Source: Rhizobiales bacterium GAS188 (GTDB lineage: Bacteria; Pseudomonadota; Alphaproteobacteria; Rhizobiales; Beijerinckiaceae). From it: a DNA stretch of 64,000 nucleotides. The position numbers and the translations under genes were made by a program. Under the pieces are notes generated by a model. It did no database searches, was not told the origin of the DNA, and saw only the letters and a program-made list of their open reading frames with translations. Location: positions 6,076,001-6,140,000 of the forward strand of contig FNSS01000001.1 in NCBI GenBank assembly GCA_900104855.1. Reading direction: 5' to 3'. Shown in pieces: positions 48,563-57,538 of the stretch. The first letter of the stretch is position 1; each line of letters starts with the position of its first letter.

Positions 48563-49519
48563 TTATTTGCGGCCTTGACGCTCCTTGAGCTCGGCCCAGA
48601 AGGCGTCGACGCTCGTCTTGTCGATGATTTTGGTCGGCACGATGATGAGCTTGTCGGCCGGGACGAAGGATTTGTCGCCTTCGAGATATTTGGCCATGTC
48701 CTTCATGCCCTGATAGCCCCATTCATAGGGCTGCTGCACCACGGTGCCGACGATCGTACCCTCCTTGACGCCGCCCAGCGTGATCGGATCCTCGTCGAAG
48801 CCGATGATGGTCGTCTGCCCAAGCTTGCCGGCCTCCTTGAGCGCCTCGTAGATGCGCGGCGTATTGTAGGAGTAGAAGCCCACCATGCAGTTGATCTCGG
48901 GATGGGCGGTCAGCGTGTCCTCGACATTGCGCTTGGCGCGGGTCTGGTCGATGTCGTCGCCGCGCACATCGACGAGCTCGATCTTCGATCCCTTGATGGT
49001 GTCCTTGACGCCTTCGATGCGCTCGCGCGCATTGTCGGCCCCTGGAAGCCCGACGAAGCCCATGCATTTGGCGCCGTTCGGCAGGGCCTTGAGCATCAGC
49101 TCTCCGGCCTGCTTGCCGGCCGCCACATTGCTCGAGCCGATATAGGCGATACGCTTGCTGGCCGGTGCGTCGCTATCGGTGGTGAACACGGCCGCCTGCG
49201 AGGCGACGCGGTTGAGGGCGTCGGTCATGGTCTTGGGATCGACCGCGCTCACCATGATGCCGGTGACGCCGGCCGAGACGAGGTCGTCCATGAGGCGCGT
49301 CTGGATCGCCGCGGAGGATTGCTCGGGGTATTTGAAGACGAGCTCGTAATTCGGCAATTCGCCCTGAGCTTTCTTCACCCCGGCCTCGGCGGCCTTCCAG
49401 AAATCGGAGGCGCCGTTCACCACGAAGGCGAGTGTTTTCTTGCCGGCTGCTTCGGCAGGGCCCAGAGTGCCGAGAAGAACGGTTGCCGCAACTGTTGCGA
49501 AGAGAATTTGCCGCATCAT
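48563..49519 (-). CDS. Ribose-type sugar-binding protein
   Basis: A 318-residue periplasmic binding protein (Peripla_BP_4). The signal peptide covers MMRQILFATVAATVLLGTLG; then KTLAFVVNGASDFWKAAEAG, GIMVSAVDPKTM and TIIGFDEDPITLGGVKEG. It binds a sugar or polyol for the ATPase/permease downstream. GGGAGG precedes ATG 49519/49516. First gene of the operon. Confidence 0.93.
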   Translation of the reverse strand: MMRQILFATVAATVLLGTLGPAEAAGKKTLAFVVNGASDFWKAAEAGVKKAQGELPNYELVFKYPEQSSAAIQTRLMDDLVSAGVTGIMVSAVDPKTMTDALNRVASQAAVFTTDSDAPASKRIAYIGSSNVAAGKQAGELMLKALPNGAKCMGFVGLPGADNARERIEGVKDTIKGSKIELVDVRGDDIDQTRAKRNVEDTLTAHPEINCMVGFYSYNTPRIYEALKEAGKLGQTTIIGFDEDPITLGGVKEGTIVGTVVQQPYEWGYQGMKDMAKYLEGDKSFVPADKLIIVPTKIIDKTSVDAFWAELKERQGRK

Positions 49520-49584
49520 ATGCCTCCCTATGTCTCGAACGTGGCGGTCGTGCTCCGCTCACGGGCTGCTCGGTCCTCCGGTCG

Positions 49585-49616
49585 TTGACCCGGCCGAGAG
49601 GATTAATCATATTAAT
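49585..49616 (+). promoter_or_regulatory. Promoter with operator for the GntR gene
   Basis: TTGACC (49585-49590) and CATATT (49608-49613) are spaced by 17 bp. The near-palindrome ATTAAT-CAT-ATTAAT (49602-49616) covers the -10 box, in the gap between the GntR gene and the divergent sugar operon. It is the natural autoregulatory site. Confidence 0.55.
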
Positions 49617-49675
49617 AGGGAGGCTATTCGAGCCGATATGTATCGTCAACCCGATTTTCAGCGAAGGAAGCGGCG

Positions 49676-50467
49676 GTGAGTTCCGTGAGGTTCCGTTCGG
49701 GGGCCGCAGCGATGGTGACCCTGCCGGAGCGTCGCTCGCGTAGCGCCCATGACACGGTGCTGCGCGGCCTCGGCAGCGCCATCGTCTCAGGCGAATTGCC
49801 GGTTGGCGCCATGCTGCCGAGCAAGGACGAGCTGTCGCGCCAATTCGGCGTCTCGCATACTTCGCTGCGCGAGGCGTTGCAGACCTTGTCGGCCAAGGGG
49901 CTGATCGCCGCCAAAACCAAGATCGGCACCTGGGTCCAGGACGAGTCGCATTGGAACATGTTCGATGCCGACATCCTGGCCTGGCGCCTGGCCAAGGGGG
50001 CCGATCACGGCTTCGTCGCGAACCTGTTCGAGATCCGGCAGGCCTTCGAGCCTGCAGCTGCCGCGATCGCTGCGCTGCGACGCAGCGACAGCCATGTCGC
50101 CGAGCTCCGCCGGCATCTCGAGGCCATGGGCGAGGCCTCGAGTGACAAGCAGGGCTTCACCGATGCCGACGTCGCTTTCCATCTTTGCGTGCTCGACGCT
50201 TCCGCCAATCCCTTCATGCGCTCGATCGGTGCCCTGATCGCGACGGCGCTCGCCGCTTCTTTCGCCTTGAGCGCGCCGACCGACAATGCCGAGCGTGCCA
50301 CCACTGCCTATCGGCAGCACGCCGCGATCGTCGACGCCATAGAGGCGCAGTGCCCACAAGCGGCAGCCGACGCCATGCTGCAGGCGATCCGCCAGGGATG
50401 GACGATCTATTCCGGTCTCGCCGACCGGCCGCTCGCCAACCTGTCGGTGCGCAGCGTCCGCGAATAG
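49676..50467 (+). CDS. GntR/FadR family transcriptional regulator
   Basis: Up to 263 residues. Winged helix: VLRGLGSAIVSGELPVGAML and LSRQFGVSHTSLREALQTLS; C-terminal FCD domain with metal/ligand positions (DADVAFHLCVLDAS, YRQHAAIVDAIEA). It is divergent from the sugar ABC operon and likely controls it. GTG 49676 has AAGGAAG upstream; ATG 49712 is an alternative. Confidence 0.9.
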   Translation: MSSVRFRSGAAAMVTLPERRSRSAHDTVLRGLGSAIVSGELPVGAMLPSKDELSRQFGVSHTSLREALQTLSAKGLIAAKTKIGTWVQDESHWNMFDADILAWRLAKGADHGFVANLFEIRQAFEPAAAAIAALRRSDSHVAELRRHLEAMGEASSDKQGFTDADVAFHLCVLDASANPFMRSIGALIATALAASFALSAPTDNAERATTAYRQHAAIVDAIEAQCPQAAADAMLQAIRQGWTIYSGLADRPLANLSVRSVRE

Positions 50468-50548
50468 GGGAGCTGGGCAAGGCAGCGCCGCGCGCAGCGT
50501 AGGCCGCGGCGATTTGGCGGCGTGGGCACCGTGTCGCAGGGAAGGGCT

Positions 50549-51016
50549 TCAGCGCCCCGGCACCATGGAGATCACGACGCTGTCGGCGCCCGCCGCGAGC
50601 ATCAAGCCCCGGCGTTTGGCATTGAGCTTGAGCGTGACGCCATGAGGGTTCCTGAGCCACATCCTGCCGATGCTCTTCTCGCCAATGGCAGCACCTGCGC
50701 GGATGACGACATAGGGACCGGGGAAATCGGCGATCGAATGGAGATCGTAGACAATCCCCATCGCCTGCACAGACGAAGCGCCGATGCCGCCTACGCCAAG
50801 GCCAGCGATCTTGAAGCCAAAGCTCCTGCCGGCATATCTCAACACGCCGCCCCCATAGCCGGCGGTGACGATGAACCCCGCCTGTCCCTGATTGATGACG
50901 ATCGTGCCCGTCGGATGCCGCGCCATGAGGCCCGCCGCAGCGGCCAAGGATGGCAGGAGGGCGACGAGGAGAGCCGAGGCGAATAGTCGTAGCGCCGTCA
51001 AGGGACACCTCCGCAT
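50549..51016 (-). CDS. Exported protein resembling DUF1134/EipA
   Basis: A 155-residue protein with signal peptide MRRCPLTALRLFASALLVAL. The mature repeats of Gly-rich strands, QGQAGFIVTAGYGGGVLRYA and LGVGGIGASSVQAMGIVYDL, then GAGADSVV-like end, recall EipA/DUF1134 envelope proteins. That similarity is from pattern memory and is tentative. AAGGAGGGAG precedes ATG 51016. Probably periplasmic. Confidence 0.65.
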   Translation of the reverse strand: MRRCPLTALRLFASALLVALLPSLAAAAGLMARHPTGTIVINQGQAGFIVTAGYGGGVLRYAGRSFGFKIAGLGVGGIGASSVQAMGIVYDLHSIADFPGPYVVIRAGAAIGEKSIGRMWLRNPHGVTLKLNAKRRGLMLAAGADSVVISMVPGR

Positions 51017-51054
51017 GATCTCCCTCCTTCTAGTCGGCGTCGAATTGCCTGCCC

Positions 51055-51270
51055 TCAGCGGCAGACGCGCACGCCGTTGACGATCGCGCAATGCCGGACC
51101 GGCGCCACCACCACTCCGCGTGCGACCGGACGTCTCGCGACGACGGCGCCTCTTGGACCGGCGCAGCCGGCGCGCACCACTCCGCGCGCGCAGACCACAG
51201 CGCCGGCCTCCTCGGGCAGGGCCAAGGTGCCGGCAAGGACCAGAAGAAGGGCAAGCGATGCATATTTCAT
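51055..51270 (-). CDS. Small exported Val/Arg/Ala-rich protein
   Basis: A 71-residue protein with signal peptide MKYASLALLLVLAGTLALPE. The short mature part has four Cys (VVCARGVVRAGCAG, HCAIVNGVRVC), so two disulfides are possible. Related short proteins occur widely in Hyphomicrobiales; function unknown. GGAGG lies eight bases before ATG 51270. It precedes the EipA-like gene (38 bp gap). Confidence 0.75.
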   Translation of the reverse strand: MKYASLALLLVLAGTLALPEEAGAVVCARGVVRAGCAGPRGAVVARRPVARGVVVAPVRHCAIVNGVRVCR

Positions 51271-51819
51271 TTTTGCAGCCTCCGGTTTGCAAGCGCCAAG
51301 ACCCGCGGAGCGCGGCAATGCCGATCAGTTCGCCGCTTTCGAGAACATTAGCGCCGATCCAATAATGGCGATAGCCGCAATCGCCCCGGTCGTGCGGCTT
51401 TCCTCTGTTCGAGCGTCGCTCGCCCCACCCGCAGGCTGAGCACAGTTACGGCTGGCGCATTTTCGGGAGCGGAAAGTTGCGCGGCGAGTCGATCGAATCT
51501 TATGCGATAATGCGCCACGCCGAAGCCGCCGCGCATAAGTTCGTGCAATTGCATATCCCCCTGGGGGTACCCGCAATTGACTGCCGTGGAGAACGCTTAG
51601 CACGTAGTTGGTTTTGTGTTCGCGCCTGCCTGAAGCAATCAGTCCGGCATTCTCGGCCTCGTGCTCGGCAAACGCACGAGCCGCGGTCGTGGCACACGAG
51701 CAGCATGACGGTGCCATGTGCAATCTCTCCTCCAAGAACCGCTTCCCCGACTATAAGGCGCGCCGATCGTCAGGGACCGATCACGTAAGGTTTCGGCCCC
51801 GAGAGAATATTCAAGAACA
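51271..51819. other. Gap with nested palindrome, no convincing gene
   Basis: About 550 bp. Short frames on both strands lack ribosome sites or family features. At 51546-51579 there is a nested inverted repeat: CAATTG, then CCCCC-T-GGGGG, then CAATTG. The C-tract/G-tract core resembles operators of CsoR/RcnR-type metal sensors. Confidence 0.45.
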
Positions 51820-52041
51820 TCACGAAATCTGGCAGGTCTCGACCATCAACGATACCTTCGGACGCGATGAGGTCTGCACGTTGGGCTGAGCTTGGCTGGG
51901 CATCACATGCGTGACGGGCGACGAACCATGGCGGCTCATGCCGGTCGGCTTGGCCAATACGCCCGACGCGAAGCCTGCGACCAGAACGGCGACCGCGAGG
52001 CCGGCGACGATTTTCTCCGAGCGTGACATCTTGGCATTCAT
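51820..52041 (-). CDS. Small predicted exported protein
   Basis: A 73-residue frame starting MNAKMSRSEKIVAGLAVAVL, with one hydrophobic segment and AxA-like end FASGVLAKP, then a Ser/Pro/Gln-rich mature part. Function unknown. The ribosome site is GGAGCAAGG. Probable but not certain gene. Confidence 0.5.
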   Translation of the reverse strand: MNAKMSRSEKIVAGLAVAVLVAGFASGVLAKPTGMSRHGSSPVTHVMPSQAQPNVQTSSRPKVSLMVETCQIS

Positions 52042-52382
52042 GGCCTTGCTCCATCGGCGAGCTAGGCGGACCCCCGCCTTCCGGGGCTGAGGGATGGCGG
52101 GGTCCTGGCCAACTGCCGATCACGGGGGACCATCGGCTGCGGTTGAATATACGACTCGCGACGCGAGGAGAAAATTCCCTATCGCGCCATGAATTGATCA
52201 TCCCGCCCTGGCGCGCCTCGACCTCTTGCCCATGTGTGGGAAGAGACGCCCATCGGGGCGCCAAGGTCAGCGAGATGCCAGCCTCGTGGGAATAAAGCTT
52301 CGCTCGCCGATGTCTCCTTAGAGCCCATTGCATCACCTGGCGCCAATCATGGACCAGTGGCCAATGAGCACGGGAGATGCGT
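52042..52382. other. Gap with inverted repeat
   Basis: No convincing gene in 341 bp. An inverted repeat GGACCCC(C)GCC / GGCGGGGTCC lies at 52068-52105 with a 17-nt loop. It lies upstream of two divergent genes, so a regulatory role is more likely than termination. Confidence 0.4.
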
Positions 52383-53000
52383 ATGGACGATGCCCGATCA
52401 AGTGGCCACGCGGATGTCGTTAAGACGCCCAGAAGGTTCGACGCTGTGACGGTAGGACTGCATTGGGCGACCGCTGTGTTGATCCTCGGCATGTTCGCCA
52501 GCGCATTGCTCATGGCTTTCGGCGCCGGCCAGGACCAAGCCGCCACTCTCCTCTATTTCCACCGATCTCTGGGGGTGGCGACCTGGATTGTCGCAATTTG
52601 CCGGCTCGGTTGGCGGCTCTCCTTCGGCTTCCTGCCGCCGTTTCCAGAGACCATGTCGAAGCTCCAGCAATGGCTCGCTAAGGCCAGCGAATACGGTCTC
52701 TACGCGATCCTGTTGATCCAACCCCTGACAGGCTTGGCGCAGAGCTTCACGCGCGGCAAACCGTTTCCGCTCCTGGCCTGGGAGGCGCCAAGCGTGATGT
52801 CCAGAGACAAGGTGCTTACCGACCTCATCGAGAAGATCCACGGGGTTTCGGCGTTGGTGTTGCTCGCCCTCATCGGATTGCACATCCTGGCGGCCCTGTT
52901 CCATCGTCTAGTCCTCAAGGACGAGGTGCTCCAGTCGATGCTGCCATGGAAGCCTTCGCCCCATAAGGACATCGGCGTGAACCACACGGTCCGGGAATAG
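52383..53000 (+). CDS. Cytochrome b561-type membrane protein
   Basis: About 205 residues, four membrane helices. His ligands for two b haems are in VTVGLHWATAV, LLYFHRSLG, EKIHGVSALV and LIGLHILAALFHRL. It probably passes electrons from a periplasmic donor to quinone. ATG 52383 has GGGAG six bases upstream; ATG 52377 is less well placed. Confidence 0.88.
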   Translation: MDDARSSGHADVVKTPRRFDAVTVGLHWATAVLILGMFASALLMAFGAGQDQAATLLYFHRSLGVATWIVAICRLGWRLSFGFLPPFPETMSKLQQWLAKASEYGLYAILLIQPLTGLAQSFTRGKPFPLLAWEAPSVMSRDKVLTDLIEKIHGVSALVLLALIGLHILAALFHRLVLKDEVLQSMLPWKPSPHKDIGVNHTVRE

Positions 53001-53162
53001 GGGCGAGCTCGCGCAGCCCCCCGATCCCGAGCTCCACAGCTGCGAGGCCCACGCGGAAACCCGATCGGCGCGCGATTTCCTGTGTACGGCGAGCTTCACA
53101 ACCGTATGCGGAGCAAGGCGCGTCGCAGGGCAAGAAGACCGAATACTACCATAGGATGGGCA

Positions 53163-54920
53163 TCACCACGGTGCGCGCAGCATCGACTTGTCCAATAGCT
53201 CCAGCTTCTCGATGGCGTGGCGATATCCGGCTTCGATCGCATGGTCGCACGCCTGCCAATCGAGCAGATCGACGGCCTCCAGCGGCGGCTTGAAAAGGAT
53301 GTCCGCCCGCTCGCGCGCCGCTCTTCCGAGGGAGTCGCTGCTGACTGTGCCGGCCCGAACCAGGAGATCCACGATCGGTGGGATTTTGCGACGCTGACGC
53401 AGGAACTGCCAAACGGACAGCCTGCCATTGGATTCGCCGAAGGGCACGAGCGCACGGTCACTGGCCACGTCCACCGCAATGACGGGCCCACGCTTGGCGC
53501 CCATGACATCGACTGGCAACCAATTCATAACCGCGCCGTCGACATGCGCGTCGCCAGCCATCATGACCGGAGGCAGCAAGCCGGGAATGGAGATGCTCGC
53601 GCGCAATGCCGGCACCAATGGTCCGTCGCGATGCACGGCCAAGGTTCCTGCCGACAGGTTGGTCGAGACGCAGAAGAACGGTCGCCAAAGATCCTCGATG
53701 CGGATGCTGCCAAAGTTCTCCTCAAGCCTCCGCGCGACCTTTTGGCCTTTCGTGAGGGCGAGGAAGGGCAGCGTGTAGTCGTTGATCGGATTTGATCTCG
53801 CGAACGCGTGCCGCAACCGCTCTTTCAATTCGGCGTCATCCCATTCCTGCGCCATCGCTGCCCCGACGACTGCTCCCATGCTGCAACCGCCGATCAGGTC
53901 AATCGGTATATGCGCTTCGCGCAATGCGCGTACGACCCCGAGATGAGCAAAGCCGCGCGCCCCGCCGGCACTCAGGACGAGACTGACCGCCTTGCCTCGC
54001 AGGAGCCGGATGAGGCGTGCGACGTCAGAGGAGTTGCCGCGGCGAATGTGGCAAACGAGGTCGAACGACAATCGCTCGCGCCAGCGCCCGGCCGCCTGCC
54101 GGGCATCCTGGCATGCGTCGTGCGCCAAGACGAGGTCAACTGGCTGGCGCGTGTGATCGATCTGGCCCAACAGCCATTTCGGTGGCGTCAAAGATGAGCC
54201 AGGCGATGCAACGAGCAGTACACGGTCGGATTGGCGCAAGCAGAGCGCGGTCCAGGCCGAATCCGTGGCTTCAGCGCAATAGAGAACCAGATCGCTGCCG
54301 GCCTCAGCGGCATTGAACCAATCAGTGGTGCAAGCCGCCGATTTGCAATCGAGCAGCACAGCTTGTTGACCGTCATCGGCCATTCTATTGGCAAGATCCC
54401 GCGCGATGCCGTGGTGATTTGAATCATACCCCAAAGGGACCAAAGCCACCGCGCGAACTGGAGCCTGCCCGCCGATGTGGTGAGTGGTGTTGCGTAATCG
54501 TCGAACAAGCAGCGACACGAGGGACAGCATTGATCTCGGATGCCGATCCACGAGGCGTTCGTAGGCGCGTTTGTGCAGTCTCAGAAGCTGAGTGTCGCGA
54601 AGCGCCTTGACAGTTGCCGAGCGCAATCCGCCGTCGAGGAGCGCCATCTCTCCGACGGTCTCGCCAGAATGGATGCGCGCGATCAGGCTGTCGTGGCCAT
54701 CGCTGCCCCGAACCATGACGCCCAGACATCCCACCATCACGACATATAGCGCATCGGCGACTTCGTTCTCGACGAAGAGCGTCTGGCCACCGGGAACGTT
54801 TACCCTTTCGAGCTGGGTCTCGAGGGCGGCGAGCGAAGCAGCGTCCAGCACGCTCAGCAAGGGGATCGAGGATAATCGCCGTGCGGCGGCTGCGGCCTCG
54901 AACGCAATGCTATCGCCCAT
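53163..54920 (-). CDS. Cyclic-nucleotide-domain patatin phospholipase (NTE type)
   Basis: A 585-residue protein. Residues about 15-150: cNMP-binding domain (GGQTLFVENEVADALYVVM, GETVGEMALLDGGLRSATV). Residues 150-310: a Rossmann-like middle domain. Residues 310-500: patatin domain with GGARGFAHLG (319-328), nucleophile Ser347 in GCSMG and catalytic Asp461 in DGA. It hydrolyses lysophospholipids like bacterial NTE/RssA proteins, probably under nucleotide control. No signal peptide. Confidence 0.92.
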   Translation of the reverse strand: MGDSIAFEAAAAARRLSSIPLLSVLDAASLAALETQLERVNVPGGQTLFVENEVADALYVVMVGCLGVMVRGSDGHDSLIARIHSGETVGEMALLDGGLRSATVKALRDTQLLRLHKRAYERLVDRHPRSMLSLVSLLVRRLRNTTHHIGGQAPVRAVALVPLGYDSNHHGIARDLANRMADDGQQAVLLDCKSAACTTDWFNAAEAGSDLVLYCAEATDSAWTALCLRQSDRVLLVASPGSSLTPPKWLLGQIDHTRQPVDLVLAHDACQDARQAAGRWRERLSFDLVCHIRRGNSSDVARLIRLLRGKAVSLVLSAGGARGFAHLGVVRALREAHIPIDLIGGCSMGAVVGAAMAQEWDDAELKERLRHAFARSNPINDYTLPFLALTKGQKVARRLEENFGSIRIEDLWRPFFCVSTNLSAGTLAVHRDGPLVPALRASISIPGLLPPVMMAGDAHVDGAVMNWLPVDVMGAKRGPVIAVDVASDRALVPFGESNGRLSVWQFLRQRRKIPPIVDLLVRAGTVSSDSLGRAARERADILFKPPLEAVDLLDWQACDHAIEAGYRHAIEKLELLDKSMLRAPW

Positions 54921-54928
54921 GGCTCGTG

Positions 54929-55354
54929 CTAGAGTTTAATGCGCAACAATCGTAACGGCGGCTCGTCAGGCTTGAGCCAGAGGAGCGCATTCAGCCCCTC
55001 GAAGTGGAAAGGTCCCTTGAAATCCGACTGGGTTGTCGGCGAGCACTGCTCATTGGCGTCCCCCATATTCGGCCGGCTCGGGCTGCAAACTCGCGTTGGC
55101 GTAAACCGCTTCCAGCCAATTTTGAGAACGTTGCCTCTGATATGATAATGCCCATAGGCCGTGACCAAGCTACCCGCCAGCGGGAATTGCTCGATCACCT
55201 GCCCGTTCGGCATGAAGGCGAACTTGGAGCAGCCTTTGCCCGGCTCGCAGTGCTGCCAGGCACTGACCAGAGACGCTTCCGCTTCTGCAGGGACGGGTTT
55301 GGCGATGAACGCCCAAAGAATAGCGACAGCAACGATAGTGGCGATGCGGGCCAT
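54929..55354 (-). CDS. Exported protein of unknown function
   Basis: A 141-residue protein with signal peptide MARIATIVAVAILWAFIAKP and a Cys-containing mature part (WQHCEPGKGCSKF, TRVCSPSRPNMGDANEQC), likely two disulfides, and a strand-rich end GPFHFEGLNALLWLKPDE. It looks like a small beta-barrel ligand-binding protein. GGAGG precedes ATG 55354. It is 8 bp upstream of the patatin start on the same strand, so probably co-transcribed. Confidence 0.75.
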   Translation of the reverse strand: MARIATIVAVAILWAFIAKPVPAEAEASLVSAWQHCEPGKGCSKFAFMPNGQVIEQFPLAGSLVTAYGHYHIRGNVLKIGWKRFTPTRVCSPSRPNMGDANEQCSPTTQSDFKGPFHFEGLNALLWLKPDEPPLRLLRIKL

Positions 55355-55557
55355 GGTATCCCTCCGGTGCGCACAACAAGTAAGTTCCGAGATCAGGCTA
55401 GTTATTCCTATCTGATCGGGAGATTTGTGCTTTTATTCCCCGGCTTTATTTCACGCTCTACACATGCCGTCCTCGTCGCGCCCCATTACCGAAGGCACGG
55501 GCGGAGAGAATGGACCCCGGCCCGAAGAGGCGAGCCGAGGTCCTGCGCAGATTCGGA

Positions 55558-55785
55558 TCAGTTGTGGTCCGGAATGCCATAGATCTGCCGGCAGCGCTGC
55601 CGGCCCGCATAATTGGCGAACGTTCGGCAGGTGTAGTCCGAGGGCGAGACGCCGCCTGCTGACGTCCCGATTTGCGCCTTCTGGGGCGAGTTCGCCTCGG
55701 AGGCGCGGGCCGATGCCGGATTGGCGGCGAGCAGGGCCAGCGAAGCGATCGCGGGAATAATGATGTGCATTTTCATCGTAGCCAT
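55558..55785 (-). CDS. Small exported protein
   Basis: A 75-residue protein, MATMKMHIIIPAIASLALLA, signal peptide ending near PASARA. The mature part has two Cys (YTCRTFANYAGRQRCRQIYG). Unknown function. AAGGAG precedes ATG 55785 at six bases. Confidence 0.75.
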   Translation of the reverse strand: MATMKMHIIIPAIASLALLAANPASARASEANSPQKAQIGTSAGGVSPSDYTCRTFANYAGRQRCRQIYGIPDHN

Positions 55786-56042
55786 GTCGGTCTCCTTGTC
55801 CGAAAGCTTGATGCTTCCGACGACGAGACCCGGGCCCTCACGGCCTTATTCCGCCCGGTCAAGATAAGTTGATCTCATATCGGTGGAGCGTTCCGGTCCG
55901 GGAAGCCGGTCTCGCGGTGCGACCAAGCATCTCGCTTTTGAGCGCATATCGAGGTTAGCGCCAGGCGCGGCGTTGAAATCGCGCGAAGTTTGGGCTTCAC
56001 TGAGGCGCACTCTGATGTCGTGAACCTGAATTGGCCCACTCG

Positions 56043-56936
56043 ATGCCATCGAAATCGCTTTTCGGGATTGAGGATACGCATCTTATTCTGCAGCAATTTC
56101 AGGCCCTTATCTGCGGGTCTAGCGAAGGTTTGGGCTGGTCCTCGGCATTTGCGTCGATGCAGCGCGAACGGCCATATGACGGCAGGTTTCATCCCGTGCC
56201 CGATTGCCTGATGGTTCTGCATCGCGGGGGGCCGGTGGATCTCACATTCACAATGGGAGGGCGGGCCGTATCCCGCCATATCCCCAAAGGCGGCGTCTTC
56301 TTTCTTCCGGCGGGCCTTGAATGCGACGTGTCCCTGCATGCCGCGCTCGATACCACCCACATCTATCTTCGCTCCGATCTCTTCGCCGATGAGGAGAACG
56401 GGCAACGGAGCCGGATCGAGGGTCTCGCTCCGATCTTCGGCGAGCGGGATGCGGTGCTGGAGCATCTGGCAACGGCGATCGGCGACTCGATCAGCGAGAG
56501 CCTTCCTGCGTCGTCATTGTTCGTGGATCCGATCGCCAAGGCGATCGCCAATCGTTTCATCGCGCTCAACCATTACAAGGTTGCCTCCAAATCCGTGCAA
56601 GGCGCGCATCGGCTGACGAGCAGGCAGCTGCAGCGGATCCGGGATTTCGTCGAAGCGAGACTCGAAACGGATATCAGGCTGAGCATGATGGCTGGCCTCT
56701 GCGGCCTCAGCACCGAATATTTCCTGCGTGTCTTCAAGGCGAGCCTGGGCGTCTCGCCCTATCAATACGTGCTCAGTCTGCGCGTCGAGCGGGCAAAGAC
56801 ATTGCTCTGCGACGATGAGCAAAGCCTCGCGGAGATTGCCGTGCAATGCGGCTTCTCCCATCAGGAACATATGACGCGCATGTTCCACCGCTTCACGGGC
56901 CTGACGCCTGGTCGCTACAGGCGCGCAAGTCACTAG
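56043..56936 (+). CDS. AraC family transcriptional regulator
   Basis: About 297 residues. The N-terminal half is a cupin-like sensor (VPDCLMVLHRGGPVDLTFTM); the C-terminal half has two helix-turn-helix units, LSMMAGLCGLSTEYFLRVFK and LAEIAVQCGFSHQEHMTRMF, with the AraC end GLTPGRYRRA. The start is ATG 56043 or TTG 56031; neither has a strong ribosome site. It may control nearby catabolic genes. Confidence 0.9.
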   Translation: MPSKSLFGIEDTHLILQQFQALICGSSEGLGWSSAFASMQRERPYDGRFHPVPDCLMVLHRGGPVDLTFTMGGRAVSRHIPKGGVFFLPAGLECDVSLHAALDTTHIYLRSDLFADEENGQRSRIEGLAPIFGERDAVLEHLATAIGDSISESLPASSLFVDPIAKAIANRFIALNHYKVASKSVQGAHRLTSRQLQRIRDFVEARLETDIRLSMMAGLCGLSTEYFLRVFKASLGVSPYQYVLSLRVERAKTLLCDDEQSLAEIAVQCGFSHQEHMTRMFHRFTGLTPGRYRRASH

Positions 56937-56949
56937 GACCGGCCCGCGC

Positions 56950-57459
56950 TCAATCGGAGACGACTTTCCACTTGCGTTCCGCACCGCGCTCGACAACCGA
57001 GTGGCGTGAACCGAAAGGCTCCGGCGTGACACCGCGCACGCAAAGTTCGATACGGTCGACATTCAGCCGGACGAAAACCGTATCAGGATCGTCCGGACCA
57101 CCGGGAAAGTAGACGCGCCATTTCTCGAGCCACCGGTCACGAATTTCCGATCTGTCCTCGACGAGTGCCGCGCGGCCGATGAGAGCGACATAATCACCCG
57201 GGGCACGGTCCGGCTGATGCTGATAGCCGAGCGTGAGCCGGCCGGCGCGCCGGATATCCGCGGCCTTGCGCGAGCCGCCCGATGTGGCGAACCAAATGGT
57301 CCAATCCTCCTCGCCGGACACTCCAGGAATGGGGCCGACGACCCGGAGGTTGACGCCGCCGTCCTCGGAAGGCGTGGCGGCCCAGCAATAGGTCACTTTC
57401 GCCATCGTCTCCCGCGCGGCGGCGAGCAACCGATCCGCTCGCGTGATGCTCGTCATCAT
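56950..57459 (-). CDS. Pyridoxamine-5'-phosphate oxidase-like flavoprotein
   Basis: A 169-residue split-barrel protein: VTYCWAATPSEDGGVNLRVV, TIWFATSGGSRKAADIRRAG and YVALIGRAALVEDRSEIRD, the general-stress-protein 26/PNPOx-like pattern. Likely binds FMN, F420 or haem. GGAGG lies six bases before ATG 57459. Divergent from a TetR gene. Confidence 0.85.
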   Translation of the reverse strand: MMTSITRADRLLAAARETMAKVTYCWAATPSEDGGVNLRVVGPIPGVSGEEDWTIWFATSGGSRKAADIRRAGRLTLGYQHQPDRAPGDYVALIGRAALVEDRSEIRDRWLEKWRVYFPGGPDDPDTVFVRLNVDRIELCVRGVTPEPFGSRHSVVERGAERKWKVVSD

Positions 57460-57514
57460 CGCCTGCCTCCGCTTTCAATGCCGTGGGCCAACCTTATTGT
57501 GTCTTGACGAACCA

Positions 57515-57522
57515 GTCTAGAC
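57515..57522. promoter_or_regulatory. Candidate TetR operator
   Basis: GTCTAGAC palindrome within CAGTCTAGACCG, next to TTGACG at 57504, in the 79-bp divergent gap. TAGACCG matches the half-site of NemR-type TetR operators. Confidence 0.45.
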
Positions 57523-57538
57523 CGAATAGTCCACATCC

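Noticed and set aside
51325-51788. Overlapping short frames on both strands
   Set aside because: No ribosome sites, no hydrophobic or catalytic motifs, and mixed codon bias.
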